From Liolophura sinensis (Eukaryota; Mollusca; Polyplacophora; Chitonida; Chitonidae), in the NCBI RefSeq assembly GCF_032854445.1, contig NC_088298.1:4028160-4092159 (forward strand): a DNA stretch of 64,000 nt, read 5' to 3'. The translations under genes and the position numbers were made by a program. The notes under the pieces are model-generated. The model searched no databases. It was not told the origin of the DNA and saw nothing but the letters and a program-made list of their open reading frames with translations. Shown piece after piece: positions 9,945 through 21,079 of the stretch. Each line of letters begins with the position of its first letter. Position 1 is the first letter of the stretch.

Positions 9945-10480
9945 CAGAGCAGCTACGACAATGACGGTGAAATACGACCTGTTGACAATTTACCTCAGTT
10001 ATAGGGTTTTATTCTAACTATTCATGTAAATGCTTAAATGGTAGCAAATTACACACCCCTTAGCACCATGGCTTAATCTGAATTCGGTGAACAAATGCAG
10101 TGATGTTAACTGCAATTTATTAGACGTCCCTGGTCTAGAATTACTCAAATTTATTTATTTGTTTGATTGGTTGTTTACGCCGTACTCAAGAATATTTCAC
10201 TTATATGACGGCGGCAAGCATTATGGTAGGTGGAAACCGGGCAGAGCCCGGGGGAAACCCACGACCATCCGCAGGTTGGTGGCAGACCTTCCCACTTACG
10301 GCTGGGGAGGAAGCATGAGCTGGACTTGAACTCACAGCGACCGCATTGGTGAGAGGCTCGTGGGTCATTACGCTGCGCTAGCGCGTTAACCAACTGAGCC
10401 ACGGAGGCCCCCTAGAATTACTCAAAATGCTGTGTTGTCATCACATTTAGCATATCATATTAAAACAATCAAAGGGACCA
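9945..10480 (+). repeat. Dispersed repeat DR-G, copy 2, split by a SINE
   Basis: The left part 9945-10134 and right part from 10427 on match the uninterrupted copies at 4430-4730 and 20743-20865. TAACTGCAATTTATTAGACG and ACTCAAAATGCTGTGTTGT are shared exactly with the 20.8-kb copy. SINE-A at 10150-10411 splits it. Confidence 0.78.
10150..10411 (-). mobile_element. SINE-A copy, full length, inserted in DR-G
   Basis: A complete minus-strand copy with an intact head (reverse complement of GGGGGCCTCCGTGGCTCAGT). The perfect 15-bp target-site duplication CTAGAATTACTCAAA occurs at 10135-10149 and 10412-10426. The 20.8-kb DR-G copy shows the same site empty (CAAGAATTACTCAAAATG), confirming the insertion. 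Confidence 0.96.
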
Positions 10481-10770
10481 GGCCTTGGGGATGCTTAGTC
10501 CATATACCGATAAAAATATTGATGTCTGCGTGGCCACAGAATTAAAACTGAAAGAAATTCGAGCCCGTTATTTCATGCAAGTGAAATTTTAATTCTAACT
10601 GTTCATACGCATGGTCATTGTTTGCATGAAATACAATACTTCGGTTTCAAATTCGGTTATTAATATTCTTGTTATAATGTTTAATTTGGATTTAACGCAA
10701 GAATGGTTGATTCATACGACGGCGGTAAAGTTTGCTTATATGGGTGAGATATCTGGAGTGTTATGAATGC
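10481..10770. other. Intergenic, nothing recognised
   Basis: No supported feature. Confidence 0.4.
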
Positions 10771-10785
10771 GTTTATTGTAACCGA

Positions 10786-11037
10786 GGGGGCCTGCGTGGC
10801 TCAGTCGGTTAACGCGCTAGCGCAGCGTAATGACCCAGAAGTCTCCCACCAATGCGGTCGCTGTGAGTTCAAGTCCAGCTCATTCTGGTTTCCTCTCCGG
10901 CCGTAAGTGGGAAGATCTGGCAGCAACCTGCGGATGGTCGTGGGTTTCTCCCGGGCTCTACCCGGTTTCCTCCCACCATAATGCTGGCCGCCGTCGTATA
11001 AGTGAAATATACAAAAAACACCAATCAAATAAATAAA
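10786..11037 (+). mobile_element. SINE-A copy with a 3' internal deletion
   Basis: The head GGGGGCCTGCGTGGCTCAGT carries clear A and B boxes. The usual TTCTTGAGTACGGCGTAA segment before the tail is missing (GTGAAATATACAAAAAACACC instead). The perfect 15-bp target-site duplication GTTTATTGTAACCGA lies at 10771-10785 and 11038-11052. Confidence 0.95.
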
Positions 11038-11052
11038 GTTTATTGTAACCGA

Positions 11053-12559
11053 CCCCAAAATTTCGTCCTTAACTAAAGGTACTCGTCGCGCTTGATTCTG
11101 AGAGTTCTGTTTACCCAAGAAAGGTGTTTTGCGGATGGTTAGATGATATCCTAGAGGAAAAAATTAAAATTCAGCACCAAAAGTAATGTTTTACGACGTT
11201 TAAAGATGCAATTTAGGTACGCATATTTAGGTCAACTACAGTAGCCCTATATAAACAGAATGAAGGCCTTAAATTTACTTGCGCAAGGCAAATAGAACAT
11301 AGATTTTGTTTCACATTTTGCACATATAGACGTGATCTCGCATTATGATGTGTGTCATTTTTTTCACTAGAGTGCAACCTGAGTAAAATGTTTGTCTGCA
11401 CCTCCACTCAGGAGAAATTATGAAGTTTTCCCTGACATGTCTCAGAAGGCATGTCTCGCCATTTCGCGCTTTTGGTATCCTTTGATGACGCCATGTTAAA
11501 CACGGGCGTCTGTCAGCGGGCAGGGGCACGTGACGAAACGATGTTTATTTATTGGTCAATTATGTGTCTCGTTTTACCGCGCGTGAATTCCAAGCACGTG
11601 TAGAGTTACGTCCCTTTTTGACAGCACGGACGTGCTTGAAATACTTTTTGACGCAGAGGAAGTTGAAATTAATTGACTCTCGGTTGACGGAATGTGCCGT
11701 GTGTCAACCGTAGCAATTTTTCGTACTCCTGAAAGAGGGTTACAAAAAAACAACTCATTTTATGAGTCAAATAGTCCTTGTATCACGATCTTTGGTAGGA
11801 TATCAGTTCTAATTCGCTCTCAGCTTATTCAGTACACAGCCAGTAAACAGCCAGTCGTTTCCGTTCTCTTTTTTTTTGAAGCATGTAACCAAAGGAACAG
11901 TCTAACAGCGGTTACTTTGACGCTGGGTTTGTTTTCTCTTCGGCGGTCAAAACAACCAGTTATCAAATTTCCGGCGTCGGCTGTGATTCTATAGCGAAAA
12001 AATAAACAATCTTGCGTGAGAATTAGTTTGTGGTTTCACAACACAGACAAATGTTCTCAGCTTATTGCACAACTTTGTTACCAAAGCCTCTGCCAATGAT
12101 TTCCTTTTTTTTTTTTTTTTTACAGTGTACATAACATAACTGAACACCGACAGCGTGTTTCGTTTTCCGTCACACCCCTTCCCTCCATAACAGTGTTACC
12201 CGAGGATGACTGCCCGGGGAGTTTTTTTATAGACCTATCCATATATAGGCTCGCATCGACAAGTCTAGCATGCTTGGAAATTGGATGCACCTCACTTAAA
12301 CGGAAGACGTGATAGACAGGTTTGAGTGGTGCAGCCTACAGAACAATACAGTATTCAACCATTCCTCGAGTTATATACACAGCCTAGAGACTGTTAGAAA
12401 AGTACCACAGGTCTTCGTGACATGTCCGTTATAAAACAGTACAAATACTGGGGTGGATCAGTTGTTTAAAATTCTATAAAAAGTTATGCCAGACTTAAAT
12501 TTTAATACCAGTCTTATCTTAATACCACACTAAAATTGGAACTTAAACCCAGACTAAAC
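11053..12559. other. Intergenic, nothing recognised
   Basis: Unique DNA with a T-run at about 12105-12121. The 100-codon frame at 11692-11994 has no recognisable domain and lies in AT-rich context. I do not call it a gene. Confidence 0.45.
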
Positions 12560-13500
12560 TATTATATAGCTAACACTTCGCTGACTAAGACAGTCACTAA
12601 TACGTCTCAGACTAACGATCTGACTGACTCGGTCTACCTCGCTGACAAAGTCAGTCCATTAATATCTGTCACTGACTTATAGACTCAATCAATTAATAAT
12701 TAATTCCTCACTGTCCAACTCAGCCAATTAGTAGTTCACTGACTGACCTACTGACTCAATTAAAACTTCATTAAGTGACTCTTTCAAATAATACTTTACT
12801 TGCTAGCTCACCGGCTAAAATACTGAATAACTCGTTCAATAGATAGTTCACTCGCTAACTCATTGATTAAGGCAATAAATACTCCACCCATTAACTCAAT
12901 GATTAAGGCAATAATTACTTTACTCATTAACTCATTGACTCAGTCAATAAATACTTTACTCACTTACCCAATTACTCGGCCAATAAATACTTTACCCACT
13001 TAGACAATTACTCGGTCAATAAATACTTCACTCACTAACCCAATTACTCGGCCAATAAATACTTTACTCACTTAGCCAATTACTCGGTCAATAAATACTT
13101 TACTCACTAACCCAATCACTCGGTCAATAAATACTTTACCCACTTAGCCAATTACTCGGTCAATAAATATTTTACTCACTAACCCAATTACTCGGCCAAT
13201 AAATACTTTACTCACTTAGCCAATTACTCGGTCAATAAATACTTTACTCACTAACCCAATCACTCGGTCAATAAATACTTTACCCACTAACTCATTGAAT
13301 CAGTCAATAAATACTGCAATAACTCACTCGATCAATGAACAGTCCTCTGGGTAACTCACTGCATGGCTGCTTCACTAATTAAATATTTTTCTGATTATAT
13401 AACTGATACCTCACTCATCAGATCGCCCATTAACTCAGTCATTTAATATGCTTCACTTACTGACTAACTTGGTCAATTTATACGTCACTGACTAATTCAC
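12560..13500 (+). repeat. 36-bp satellite with 72- and 144-bp higher-order periods
   Basis: AATAAATACTTTACTCACT recurs every 36 bp (for example 13021, 13057, 13093). Two monomer types, CTAACCCAAT and CTTAGCCAAT, alternate to give a 72-bp dimer, and the blocks at 13064 and 13208 repeat at 144 bp. Outside 12840-13330 the pattern decays into loose CTGACTNACTCA motifs. Confidence 0.85.
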
Positions 13501-13670
13501 CAACAGTCAGTTGATATATACTTCTTTAGACTCGTAGTCGTACGTGGGTTCAATGATAATGATGAAGTCGAGGAACCACCACGTAAATGTTAAAGGTTTC
13601 ACAAACGTTCGTCCCACTTGCCAGGATCTTTGACGAAAGCTTGTCAAATCTTTAACATTTACGTACTGAA

Positions 13671-14005
13671 TAAATGAATGCTTGGGGATTTACGTCGTAC
13701 TTAGCAAGTTTTCAATCATATGACGACGAGGTCATTAGGTGTGTGGACATATATTGTGTCTCCTAGTGGCAGGGCGCCACTAAAATATCATGCCGAAGAC
13801 ACCAGACGTGACACCCTACCCAGTCACATTATACTTACCGGGCTAATCAGTCCTGCTTACTTGCTCTAACCTCTCAGTGCTGAGCGCCATGCGTGACAAC
13901 AAAACGTATCATTTTTAATATCTTTGGAATGACTCGACCCGGGTTTGATCCCAGGTTTTCCGACTTCGAGGCGGACCCTCTATTTACGTTCTGATGCTTC
14001 GATTT
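13671..14005 (-). mobile_element. SINE-C copy
   Basis: The tail side TGCTTGGGGATTTACGTCGT and ATATGACGACGAGG match copies at 17460, 32690 and 47885. The head side has a reversed tRNA-like segment (GACCCGGGTTTGATCCCAGG, GACTTCGAGGCGGACCCTCT). It sits inside the CTGACT-type satellite domain. Confidence 0.8.
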
Positions 14006-14117
14006 CATTATTATAACTGCCTAACACTTCACTAACTAAATAACTGACTATAACTCAACCAATCCATGCTTCAGGGACTGACTCAATCAATGCATACCTC
14101 GATCGCTTACCCACTGA

Positions 14118-14290
14118 TTTATTTATTTATTTATCTGAGTGCCGTTTTACGCCATACTCAAGAATATTTCACTTATACGACGGCGGCCAGCATTATGGTG
14201 AGAGGAAACCCGGTGAAGAGAGGGAGAAACCCACGACCATCCGTAGGTTGCTGAGAGACTTTCCCACGCACGGCCGCAGAGGAAGCTAGG
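14118..14290 (-). mobile_element. SINE-A copy, head missing
   Basis: The tail ATTTATTTATTTATCTGAGT and body (GACGGCGGCCAGCATTATGG) are clear. The copy ends after GAGGAAGCTAGGACGAGG without the tRNA-like head. Confidence 0.88.
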
Positions 14291-14316
14291 ACGAGGCTTA
14301 CCCACAGAGTAATTCA

Positions 14317-14470
14317 GTTCATTATTACTTCACTGACTAATTAATAGACTAACTGAGTCAAGTGACACTTCACTGACTAATTAATAGACTAACTGAGTCA
14401 AGTGACACTTCACTGACTAATTAATAGACTAACTGAGTCAAGTGACACTCCACTGACTAACCCACTCACA
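14317..14470 (+). repeat. 40-bp minisatellite
   Basis: TTAATAGACTAACTGAGTCA recurs at 14341 and 14381 and again 40 bp later. Units are near identical, so this part of the satellite domain amplified recently. Confidence 0.9.
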
Positions 14471-15400
14471 TACTAATTAACTGGTGTGAGCTATTGGCTG
14501 ACTGATTACAAACTGGGATAATGGAGTATGGGTAAGCCTCAGACTCTCATTTTCCACAGGCGACAATGTTAACGTTTAGTGCTGTAAGTCAGTCCGAAAC
14601 ATTCCGTGGCCTATAAGCTTTGATGCATACCTGTGAGAAAGCAGCTACAAAAATCTGACATAGGTTGACCGTCAAAACTTGGACCTTTTTGTCCCAGCAG
14701 CCGGAAGGTGTGCCTTACAACGCCAATGGGACATCGCTGACAGCCTTATCCCCATCTGTCTCCTCATTTCCTCCAGAATTTCAAGCTTTCAGCAATTAGA
14801 ACTCATACCTGCTCACAGTTTAGCCAATTTCCATCATTTTGATACCAAACATGCACTCGTACACCCAAAATGACAGACTGGCAGTGAAAAAAGACTTTAC
14901 ACCCTAAAATTCACAGAATTACATTCGACCCTTCCGAAAATCGGAAGTGCTAAAGAACACTCACATTGACAACACTGATTCCATACAAGCCAACTTATTT
15001 TGTCCAGTTCTATATACACCTCAGTCGATAGTACAGAGCAAACTTTGACGATACCTTCATGTTTTTAACAATGACTAATCAAAATGTTTTAAGCAACACT
15101 TGCTCAAGAGCTTCATTTTTGATCACCTGTTTTATTAAGCCCTATCACCCTAACTCCACTAACAAGAAGCTCGCAGACGAAAAGCTTTACTCTGCTTCTT
15201 TTCTATTTAGCAAATTCAGCATGGTTGTCAGTTACTCCCATTGATCGGATCAAGAGTTATTTTAAAGTAGTCTTCAGTTAAAAGCTTTGTCTCTAACGGA
15301 CATACAGAAGGTAATTAATTAATGTCACTCACGTAATGAAACCCTATACGGAATGGTTTTGAGACTCCGTGCCTGGTTTGGTCTCGTACAGTGGAGAGGG
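14471..15400. other. Intergenic, nothing recognised
   Basis: No repeat or credible frame. This is the upstream flank of the promoter-like patch. Confidence 0.4.
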
Positions 15401-15424
15401 ACTGAAGAGGGTCGTATATTGTCG

Positions 15425-15490
15425 TCATGTACTTCCGGAAAAGATGGCGTCGGGCCAATCAGTGTCGAGATTTACCGGAAGTCCGGTTCT
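15425..15490 (+). promoter_or_regulatory. TATA-less promoter-like motif cluster
   Basis: Within 50 bp: an ETS site CTTCCGGAA (15432-15440), the YY1-like AAGATGGCG (15441-15449), a CCAAT box in GGCCAATCAG (15455-15459) and a second ETS site ACCGGAAGT (15474-15482). The surrounding 300 bp is visibly richer in CpG than its flanks. In animals this combination is typical of housekeeping promoters with the initiating ATG close to the start site. That is inference from motifs; no transcript evidence is available. Confidence 0.45.
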
Positions 15491-15596
15491 GTGGAAGTCA
15501 ATTTGCAAACATCAAGCCTTAGAGTCTCTCAGGTCATTGAGCAAAGTGGGGAACGCTGTCGCCTGGCGTTCTATCGGACAATACGCCTCATTTTGA
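15444..15596 (+). CDS. Candidate short first-exon ORF, 50 codons
   Basis: The ORF opens at the ATG in AAGATGGCG (the YY1-like motif) and runs 50 codons to a TGA at 15594-15596. The product begins MASGQSVSRF and is basic and serine-rich, with few acidic residues. Such composition would fit a mitochondrial presequence or simply uncharacterised sequence. I recognise no family. It could be an upstream ORF, the start of a spliced gene, or chance. The ATG was chosen for its context and the overlapping promoter motifs. Confidence 0.25.
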   Translation: MASGQSVSRFTGSPVLWKSICKHQALESLRSLSKVGNAVAWRSIGQYASF

Positions 15597-15664
15597 AAAC
15601 CGCTTTTACCCGGCGGTGAAGTGAAAATGTCAAGTCTGGGGCACGCGTTTTCATTATGCTCACA

Positions 15665-15740
15665 ATGGCGGCGGCCAAAAGGGCTTTATTCCAGTGGGAG
15701 GTTTTTCTCCAGACGACACGCAAAAAGTCAGAAATCAGAG
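15665..15740 (+). CDS. Candidate first coding exon (ATGGCGGCGGCC start)
   Basis: CACAATGGCGGCGGCC has the strong GCG-GCG-GCC beginning common in metazoan first exons. The frame codes MAAAKRALFQ followed by a short aromatic and basic stretch and reaches CAGAG|GTGAAA, a reasonable splice donor after 15740 (phase 1). A pyrimidine tract ending TTCTTCTTCAG at 15848 could be the acceptor. The reading phase stays open across the proposed junction to a TGA at 16063-16065. Without splicing the frame ends at 15853. I do not recognise the protein. All of this is inference. Confidence 0.25.
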
Positions 15741-15848
15741 GTGAAAAAAAAAACGTTGATACTTCTAAATCTCCGAAGCAATTATTTAGCGAGGTCCATG
15801 GCGTCTGCATGATTCAAGCTCCACACGTACCGTCTTTTCTTCTTCAGG

Positions 15849-16065
15849 TTTGACACATTCGAGCCGTGACGTAACTGCCCACTCGTTGCGGTCACGTATG
15901 AAGGAGGTTCTATTGAAAACCTGGAATGCTGACAAAGGCGAAAAAGCGACTCACCCCAAGAGTACCATCAATGGGCCCAAATTACCGTGTAAATGTGAAC
16001 GATGGGGACCACTCTCTCGAATTATCTCCTTTTTATGCCATCAAGGTGAACCTTGTAGCGCTTGA
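15849..16065 (+). CDS. Candidate second exon, unknown protein
   Basis: After the acceptor-like TCTTTTCTTCTTCAG the phase expected from the 15740 donor gives 71 further codons, rich in K, R and S and including a CKCERW stretch, ending at TGA 16063-16065. No known domain is visible. A second overlapping frame (15926-16141, also 71 codons) is equally open, which weakens the case. Low confidence. Confidence 0.15.
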
Positions 16066-16628
16066 ACTGTACAGAATTAAAAAGGCACTTCAATTAAAAA
16101 CGCCGGTCAATTTAAAAGAGGAACAATTGATCAAATTTTGAAGTAAAATTGAAGAGTAATTGTTAAGTACTTTCCACTTCCTTTCAAGCTCAGGTTAAAT
16201 TTAAACACGCCGTAATGACGCGATGGGGTTTCTTCTGAGGCTTTTTTTTTCTCAGGCAAAACGAAAGCATGATGATTAAGTTGTCATGCTTGTAAATAAT
16301 AGACATTGGCTCCGAACTTTTTGCAGGTTTAGTTAATTGATTGCCAATATCTTAACGACAGATGGCGCTGAATTACACCGCCTTCTTGTCCTAGATCACA
16401 GACTGGCTTCATTTTGGGAGTAGTTAAACTCTCATACCTCTGTCCATTCTCATGCTGTAAAATTAATTAATTTGCAGTGATTTTTACAATCATTCATGTT
16501 CAGTTTCAAGAAAGTGTACAAGAAAAAATCGGCAAAGACAAATTCCGAAATTTACGAATTTCACTAGATTTGGAACATATATATCTATGGGTCACTTCGC
16601 CCAATATATCTCGGTATAGTGTGAAACA
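16066..16628. other. Intergenic or intronic, nothing recognised
   Basis: AT-rich unique DNA without a supported feature. Confidence 0.4.
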
Positions 16629-16740
16629 CTCAAAAATTAAACTGTTAATATAACAAATTAAATTAATTAAATTGGTTTAATTTAATTAAACAAATTCTGT
16701 TGTCTGAGTGATACTAGAATATATTCTGCTATTGCAATAG
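16629..16740 (+). mobile_element. MITE-H fragment
   Basis: It begins CACTCAAAAATTAAACTGTTAA and contains TTCTGTTGTCTGAGTGATAC, both shared with the complete copy at 19362-19596. An AT-only palindromic insert (TAAATTAATTAAAT ... TTTAATTTAATTAA) lies between them. Confidence 0.65.
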
Positions 16741-16764
16741 ATTATTCCGTGAAGTATACCACAC

Positions 16765-16940
16765 AATGGTAATATTTCAATTATGTCGATTCTACACCTT
16801 CCAGATTGTATTTATAAATGTTGTTGTTTTTTCTGCTAACAACACTTAGGCGGAAATACAAAGGCCCTGCTATGTGTTGAATGAATGAATGGTAATATTT
16901 CAATTGTGTCCATTCTACACCTTCCAGACTGTACTTAAGG
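16765..16940 (+). repeat. Direct duplication of a ~46-bp block, 123 bp apart
   Basis: AATGGTAATATTTCAATT plus TCTACACCTTCCAGA occurs at 16765 and again at 16888 with about four differences. The spacer is unrelated. Confidence 0.8.
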
Positions 16941-17459
16941 TTAACTTGCAGCGAGAAGCTTATGCCAAAAATCGAGAAAAAGCGAGAAAAAACGTGACCT
17001 ATTCTGGGCGTGGTGATGTATAGCCAGCATGAGAGACATTGTGGAGCGGAGTTACTCACGGCACAATCCAAACATCCAGACTGATTCTCTCTCAGTGAAT
17101 TTTAATATAGCAGAGATCACGAGGCAGAAGGATTTTCGCGCCGTATAGTATAAAGATCATGAGCCAGTGAACACGATTTGTACCAAAAGCATTAGCAAAG
17201 TTCCAAGGCGTGTTTACGAAAGACAACCTTTTGCTTTAAAGTCGCAGACAGAAATGTTATTTTGTGGACGTAATGCTCTCTATATATATATTTCCAGCTA
17301 CAGAAATAGCTCTCCTTGAGAAACGCTCACACTCAGTGTTGCGACCAGATGTCTTTAGTGGGCCCGCCTTCTATTGTCTGTAAATATCATGAGGCCATGT
17401 CTGTACAGGTTACGCTTTAAGGATGCACGAGTCTGTATAGTTTGATTAAGGACTGTCAA
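16941..17459. other. Intergenic, nothing recognised
   Basis: No supported feature. A short (TA)n run lies at 17281-17292. Confidence 0.4.
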
Positions 17460-17725
17460 AAATGGCGTTAAAATCGCGTGCTCACCATCGAAAGGTTAGA
17501 TCAAGGAAACAAATCTGGTTGGTTCGGTGTCATTATAATGTGACAGGGCCCCATCCTGTCATGTCTGGTGTCTTTGGCATGATATTTCAGTGGCGGCTGC
17601 ACTTTGGCGGTATGGGCTCGCACTGCCACAAGAAGACGCCGTATGTGTACACACATCTAATGACCCCTCGTCGTCATATGACTGAAAAACAGTTAAGTAC
17701 GACGTAAAACACTAAGCTTACATAC
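17460..17725 (+). mobile_element. SINE-C copy
   Basis: GTCATTATAATGTGACAGGG, GGCGGCTGCACTTTGGCGGT, CACTGCCACAAGAAGACG and CATATGACTGAAAAACAG match the 32.7-kb copy and the reverse of the 47.9-kb copy. The end is GACGTAAAACACTAAGC with a CATACATA tail. The tRNA head is not recognisable here. Confidence 0.78.
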
Positions 17726-18064
17726 ATAAAAGCTCTCGATCCCGATGGGATGCGCGGACGTCCAACTAAAGCACTATATCTCGTCAACCAATCAATCAAT
17801 CAATCACTCGGTCGGACCGTCGGTTTTTCACTCTGTCAGCCTATTAATTTATATAGTGACCTAATTCTAAATCTACTTCACAGGTTTCACAACTGCTTCA
17901 CAACAAGTCCGTCCGTCTGTCCGTCCTTCCGTTAGTCACTTATTGAGTCAGGCACTTAAGGAAGTGATAAAAAATCTCAGGTTTTAGTAAGCACAATGTC
18001 ACCAGGCGCTTCCGTGAGTCTGCAGAAATAGATTTTGCCAATGGTCAAGCATGACATGAAAAAT
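17726..18064. other. Intergenic, nothing recognised
   Basis: Contains a short (CAAT)n run at about 17788-17806 and a pyrimidine-rich GTCCGTCTGTCCGTCC stretch, otherwise nothing. Confidence 0.4.
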
Positions 18065-18076
18065 ATCAAAGAATAT

Positions 18077-18320
18077 AGGGTTAGCGCGCTAGCGCAGCGT
18101 AATGGCCCATGAGTCCTTCGCCAATGCGGTCGCTGTGAGTTCAAGTCCAGCCCATGTTGGCTTCCTCTCCGGCCGTACGAGGGAAGGTTTGTCAGCAACG
18201 TGCGGATGGTCGTGGGTTTCCCCTGGGCTCTGCCTGGTTTCCATCCACCATATTGCTGGCTGCTGTCGTATAAGTGAAATTCTTGGGTAATTCAAATAAA
18301 AAAAATAAATAAACAAATAG
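18077..18320 (+). mobile_element. SINE-A copy, 5' truncated in the A box
   Basis: The copy starts at TTAGCGCGCTAGCGCAGCG, so the first ~20 bp of the tRNA head are missing. The body and an A-rich tail follow. The perfect 12-bp target-site duplication ATCAAAGAATAT lies at 18065-18076 and 18321-18332, so the truncation occurred at insertion rather than by later deletion. Confidence 0.94.
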
Positions 18321-18332
18321 ATCAAAGAATAT

Positions 18333-19125
18333 GATCACTGACGTGAAATTCTCTCATGATAAAACCACAGAAAAAAAAGCCAAGAAAATGAAGTATGTCA
18401 TGAATTTTTGCGTAGTTTTTCGAAATACTGATCAAGGAGGGACATACGGCAAGATTGCTGATATGCAGTAACCATGGTTTTCTACCAATGTACTAAGGCC
18501 CATATATAATCTACAAAAAGACAGGCTCAAAACTTCTGACTAAGTTGTATTTTCCCCCTATTTTTCTTCTTAATCTCATTCCATCGCGGACCTGTCCGAT
18601 CTTTTGTTGGCGTTTGGCAAAGATGATTTACTGCTCAGAGTCAGCCATCAAATCGTCATACGCGACATTTCAAGTAAATCCAATTTCACCATGCCAATCT
18701 CCACACAGTCGACATTTCGCGGAGCAGCTGATTGCTAAAATTCTATAAACTCAATCGCTGCCGTTGTTGAAGCCGTCAGTCGCTCTGACAACGCTTTGAT
18801 ACCTTGACGCAAAAGGGCCCTCCGCAAGTCCGTTTTCGGATATGAAATCCATTTTCTATCACCCGGGGAACTGTATTCCGTTTGATTAGTCTGATAGACA
18901 CCAGCAGCCTTATCACCCGAACTCCATACAGCGGTGGTTATAATACCTCTGTCACACGACACGGACTACATATAGGCTGTCTCAGCGTGTTCAGTCAACC
19001 ATTCTTACACCATTCATCCTCGTACTAGATAATGCAAGATCTTCTTCATATCTGAAACAACTTTTTCAGAAGTTACAAAATGTCAGCCTGTGTAAAGATA
19101 GCCCTGTGCAATAATAAAGGCGTAG
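18333..19125. other. Intergenic, nothing recognised
   Basis: No supported feature. Confidence 0.4.
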
Positions 19126-19129
19126 ATTC

Positions 19130-19735
19130 ATTTATTTTTTTTGTTTGGTTGTTGTTGAACGCCAATCTCAAAAACCTTTCCACTTCTACCGTGGCGGTCA
19201 GGTTTTGGGGTCCAGGAAACTGGGGTGTCCGTGGTAAACCATCAAGCTATGGCAAGTTATTGACGAACTTTTTCATGTGTGATACAGTATGGTGGTAGAC
19301 AAGAGAACATCAAAGAACGATAAGCTGTGCAAACTGGCGATCACAAGAGTGTCATCAACCACACTTAAAAAATGTATCTGTTAATTTTAACACAAAATGT
19401 GTTGTCTGTGTGATGGTAGCAGATTATTCTGTTGAATATAACATATAAATTCTATTAATTCAACATAAAGATTCTATTAGACCAACAGGATATTGTGTTC
19501 AGTATGACGCAGTATTATGTTGTAATAACAGAATACATTATACCATCACTCAGACAACAGACTTTCTGTTCAAATTAACAGATTATTTTTTGAGTGCACT
19601 TGTTGTCACCAAGCACTGAGAGCGGGTGAAATTCCATGGCCAAGGCTGGGTTTGAACCCATGTCTCGTGTGTCCAAGCAATCGAAAAGTACACATCCTGC
19701 CAAAGCCCACTCTAGTTAGTGGAGATATAAGGGTC
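19130..19735 (-). repeat. Degenerate SINE split by a MITE
   Basis: Tail-like ATTTATTTTTTTTG with TTGTTGAACGCCAATCTC at the left and a reversed B box (GGTTTGAACCCATGTCTCG, about 19650-19668) at the right bracket MITE-H at 19362-19596. TGGCAAGTTATTGACGAACT is shared with the diverged SINE at 35174-35400. Confidence 0.6.
19362..19596 (+). mobile_element. MITE-H, complete copy with long inverted ends
   Basis: The left arm CACTTAAAAAATGTATCTGT and the reverse complement of the right arm (CACTCAAAAAATAATCTGTT) align for about 70 bp, including TCTGTTGTCTGAGTGATGGTA-type sequence. There is no coding capacity. A target-site duplication is not certain (CA on both sides at most). Partial copies lie at 16629 and 49997. 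Confidence 0.82.
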
Positions 19736-19741
19736 CTTCTC

Positions 19742-19870
19742 GGTGATGAATGAATGAATGAGGTTTAATGCCACTTTGGCAATATTCTAGGTTTTGAAGA
19801 CTACACTGCCCGCACACACTGTGGATGACACTGGATTCGAACCCACGACTTCATTGATCAAAAAGTTAAT
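19742..19870 (-). repeat. SINE-F fragment, (ATTC)n-tailed family
   Basis: GAATGAATGAATGAGG followed by TTTAATGCCACTTTGGCAAT is the reversed tail, and GGATTCGAACCCACGAC near 19831 is a reversed B box. A tail of the same family appears at 62935-63015. Confidence 0.65.
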
Positions 19871-20742
<872 letters not shown>

Positions 20743-20865
20743 AGCATAGAGAGCAAAACAAGAGCAGAAAATGCAGAGATCTTAACTGCAATTTATTAGA
20801 CGTCTTTGGTCAAGAATTACTCAAAATGCTGTGTTGTGGTCACATTTAACATATAATCTGCCAAG
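20743..20865 (+). repeat. Dispersed repeat DR-G, copy 3, internally deleted
   Basis: CATAGAGAGCAAAACAAGAG joins directly to TTAACTGCAATTTATTAGACG, skipping about 150 bp present in the other copies. It continues through ACTCAAAATGCTGTGTTGT. It preserves the empty target site of the SINE at 10150-10411. Confidence 0.78.
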
Positions 20866-20968
20866 GCTTTCTGCCAACGGCTGTTCTGACTAGAATTTCA
20901 ACCCGCTCCATGTTGGGGATGGTGTTTCTTTCGGGAAGCAGACTTGATAAACATAATCAGGAAATGTT

Positions 20969-21079
20969 AACTCATCACGGTGAGTTTTTATGACGACATG
21001 TTGACGTCATCGCGGTGAGTTTTTATGACGCCATGCTGACGTCATCGCGGTAAGTTTTTATGACGCCGTGAAGACGTCA
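20969..21079 (+). repeat. 35-bp tandem repeat with CRE-type sites
   Basis: TGAGTTTTTATGACG recurs at 20981, 21016 and 21051. Each unit ends in a palindromic TGACGTCA (21002-21009, 21037-21044) or a one-mismatch version (21072-21079), the binding sequence of CREB/ATF bZIP factors. Whether the sites are used cannot be seen. Confidence 0.85.

Noticed and set aside
10786-10890. Functional tRNA gene at SINE heads (also 3550, 18077, 42895 reversed)
   Set aside because: A and B boxes are present, but the cloverleaf stems do not close and the sequence continues into the SINE body with TSDs.
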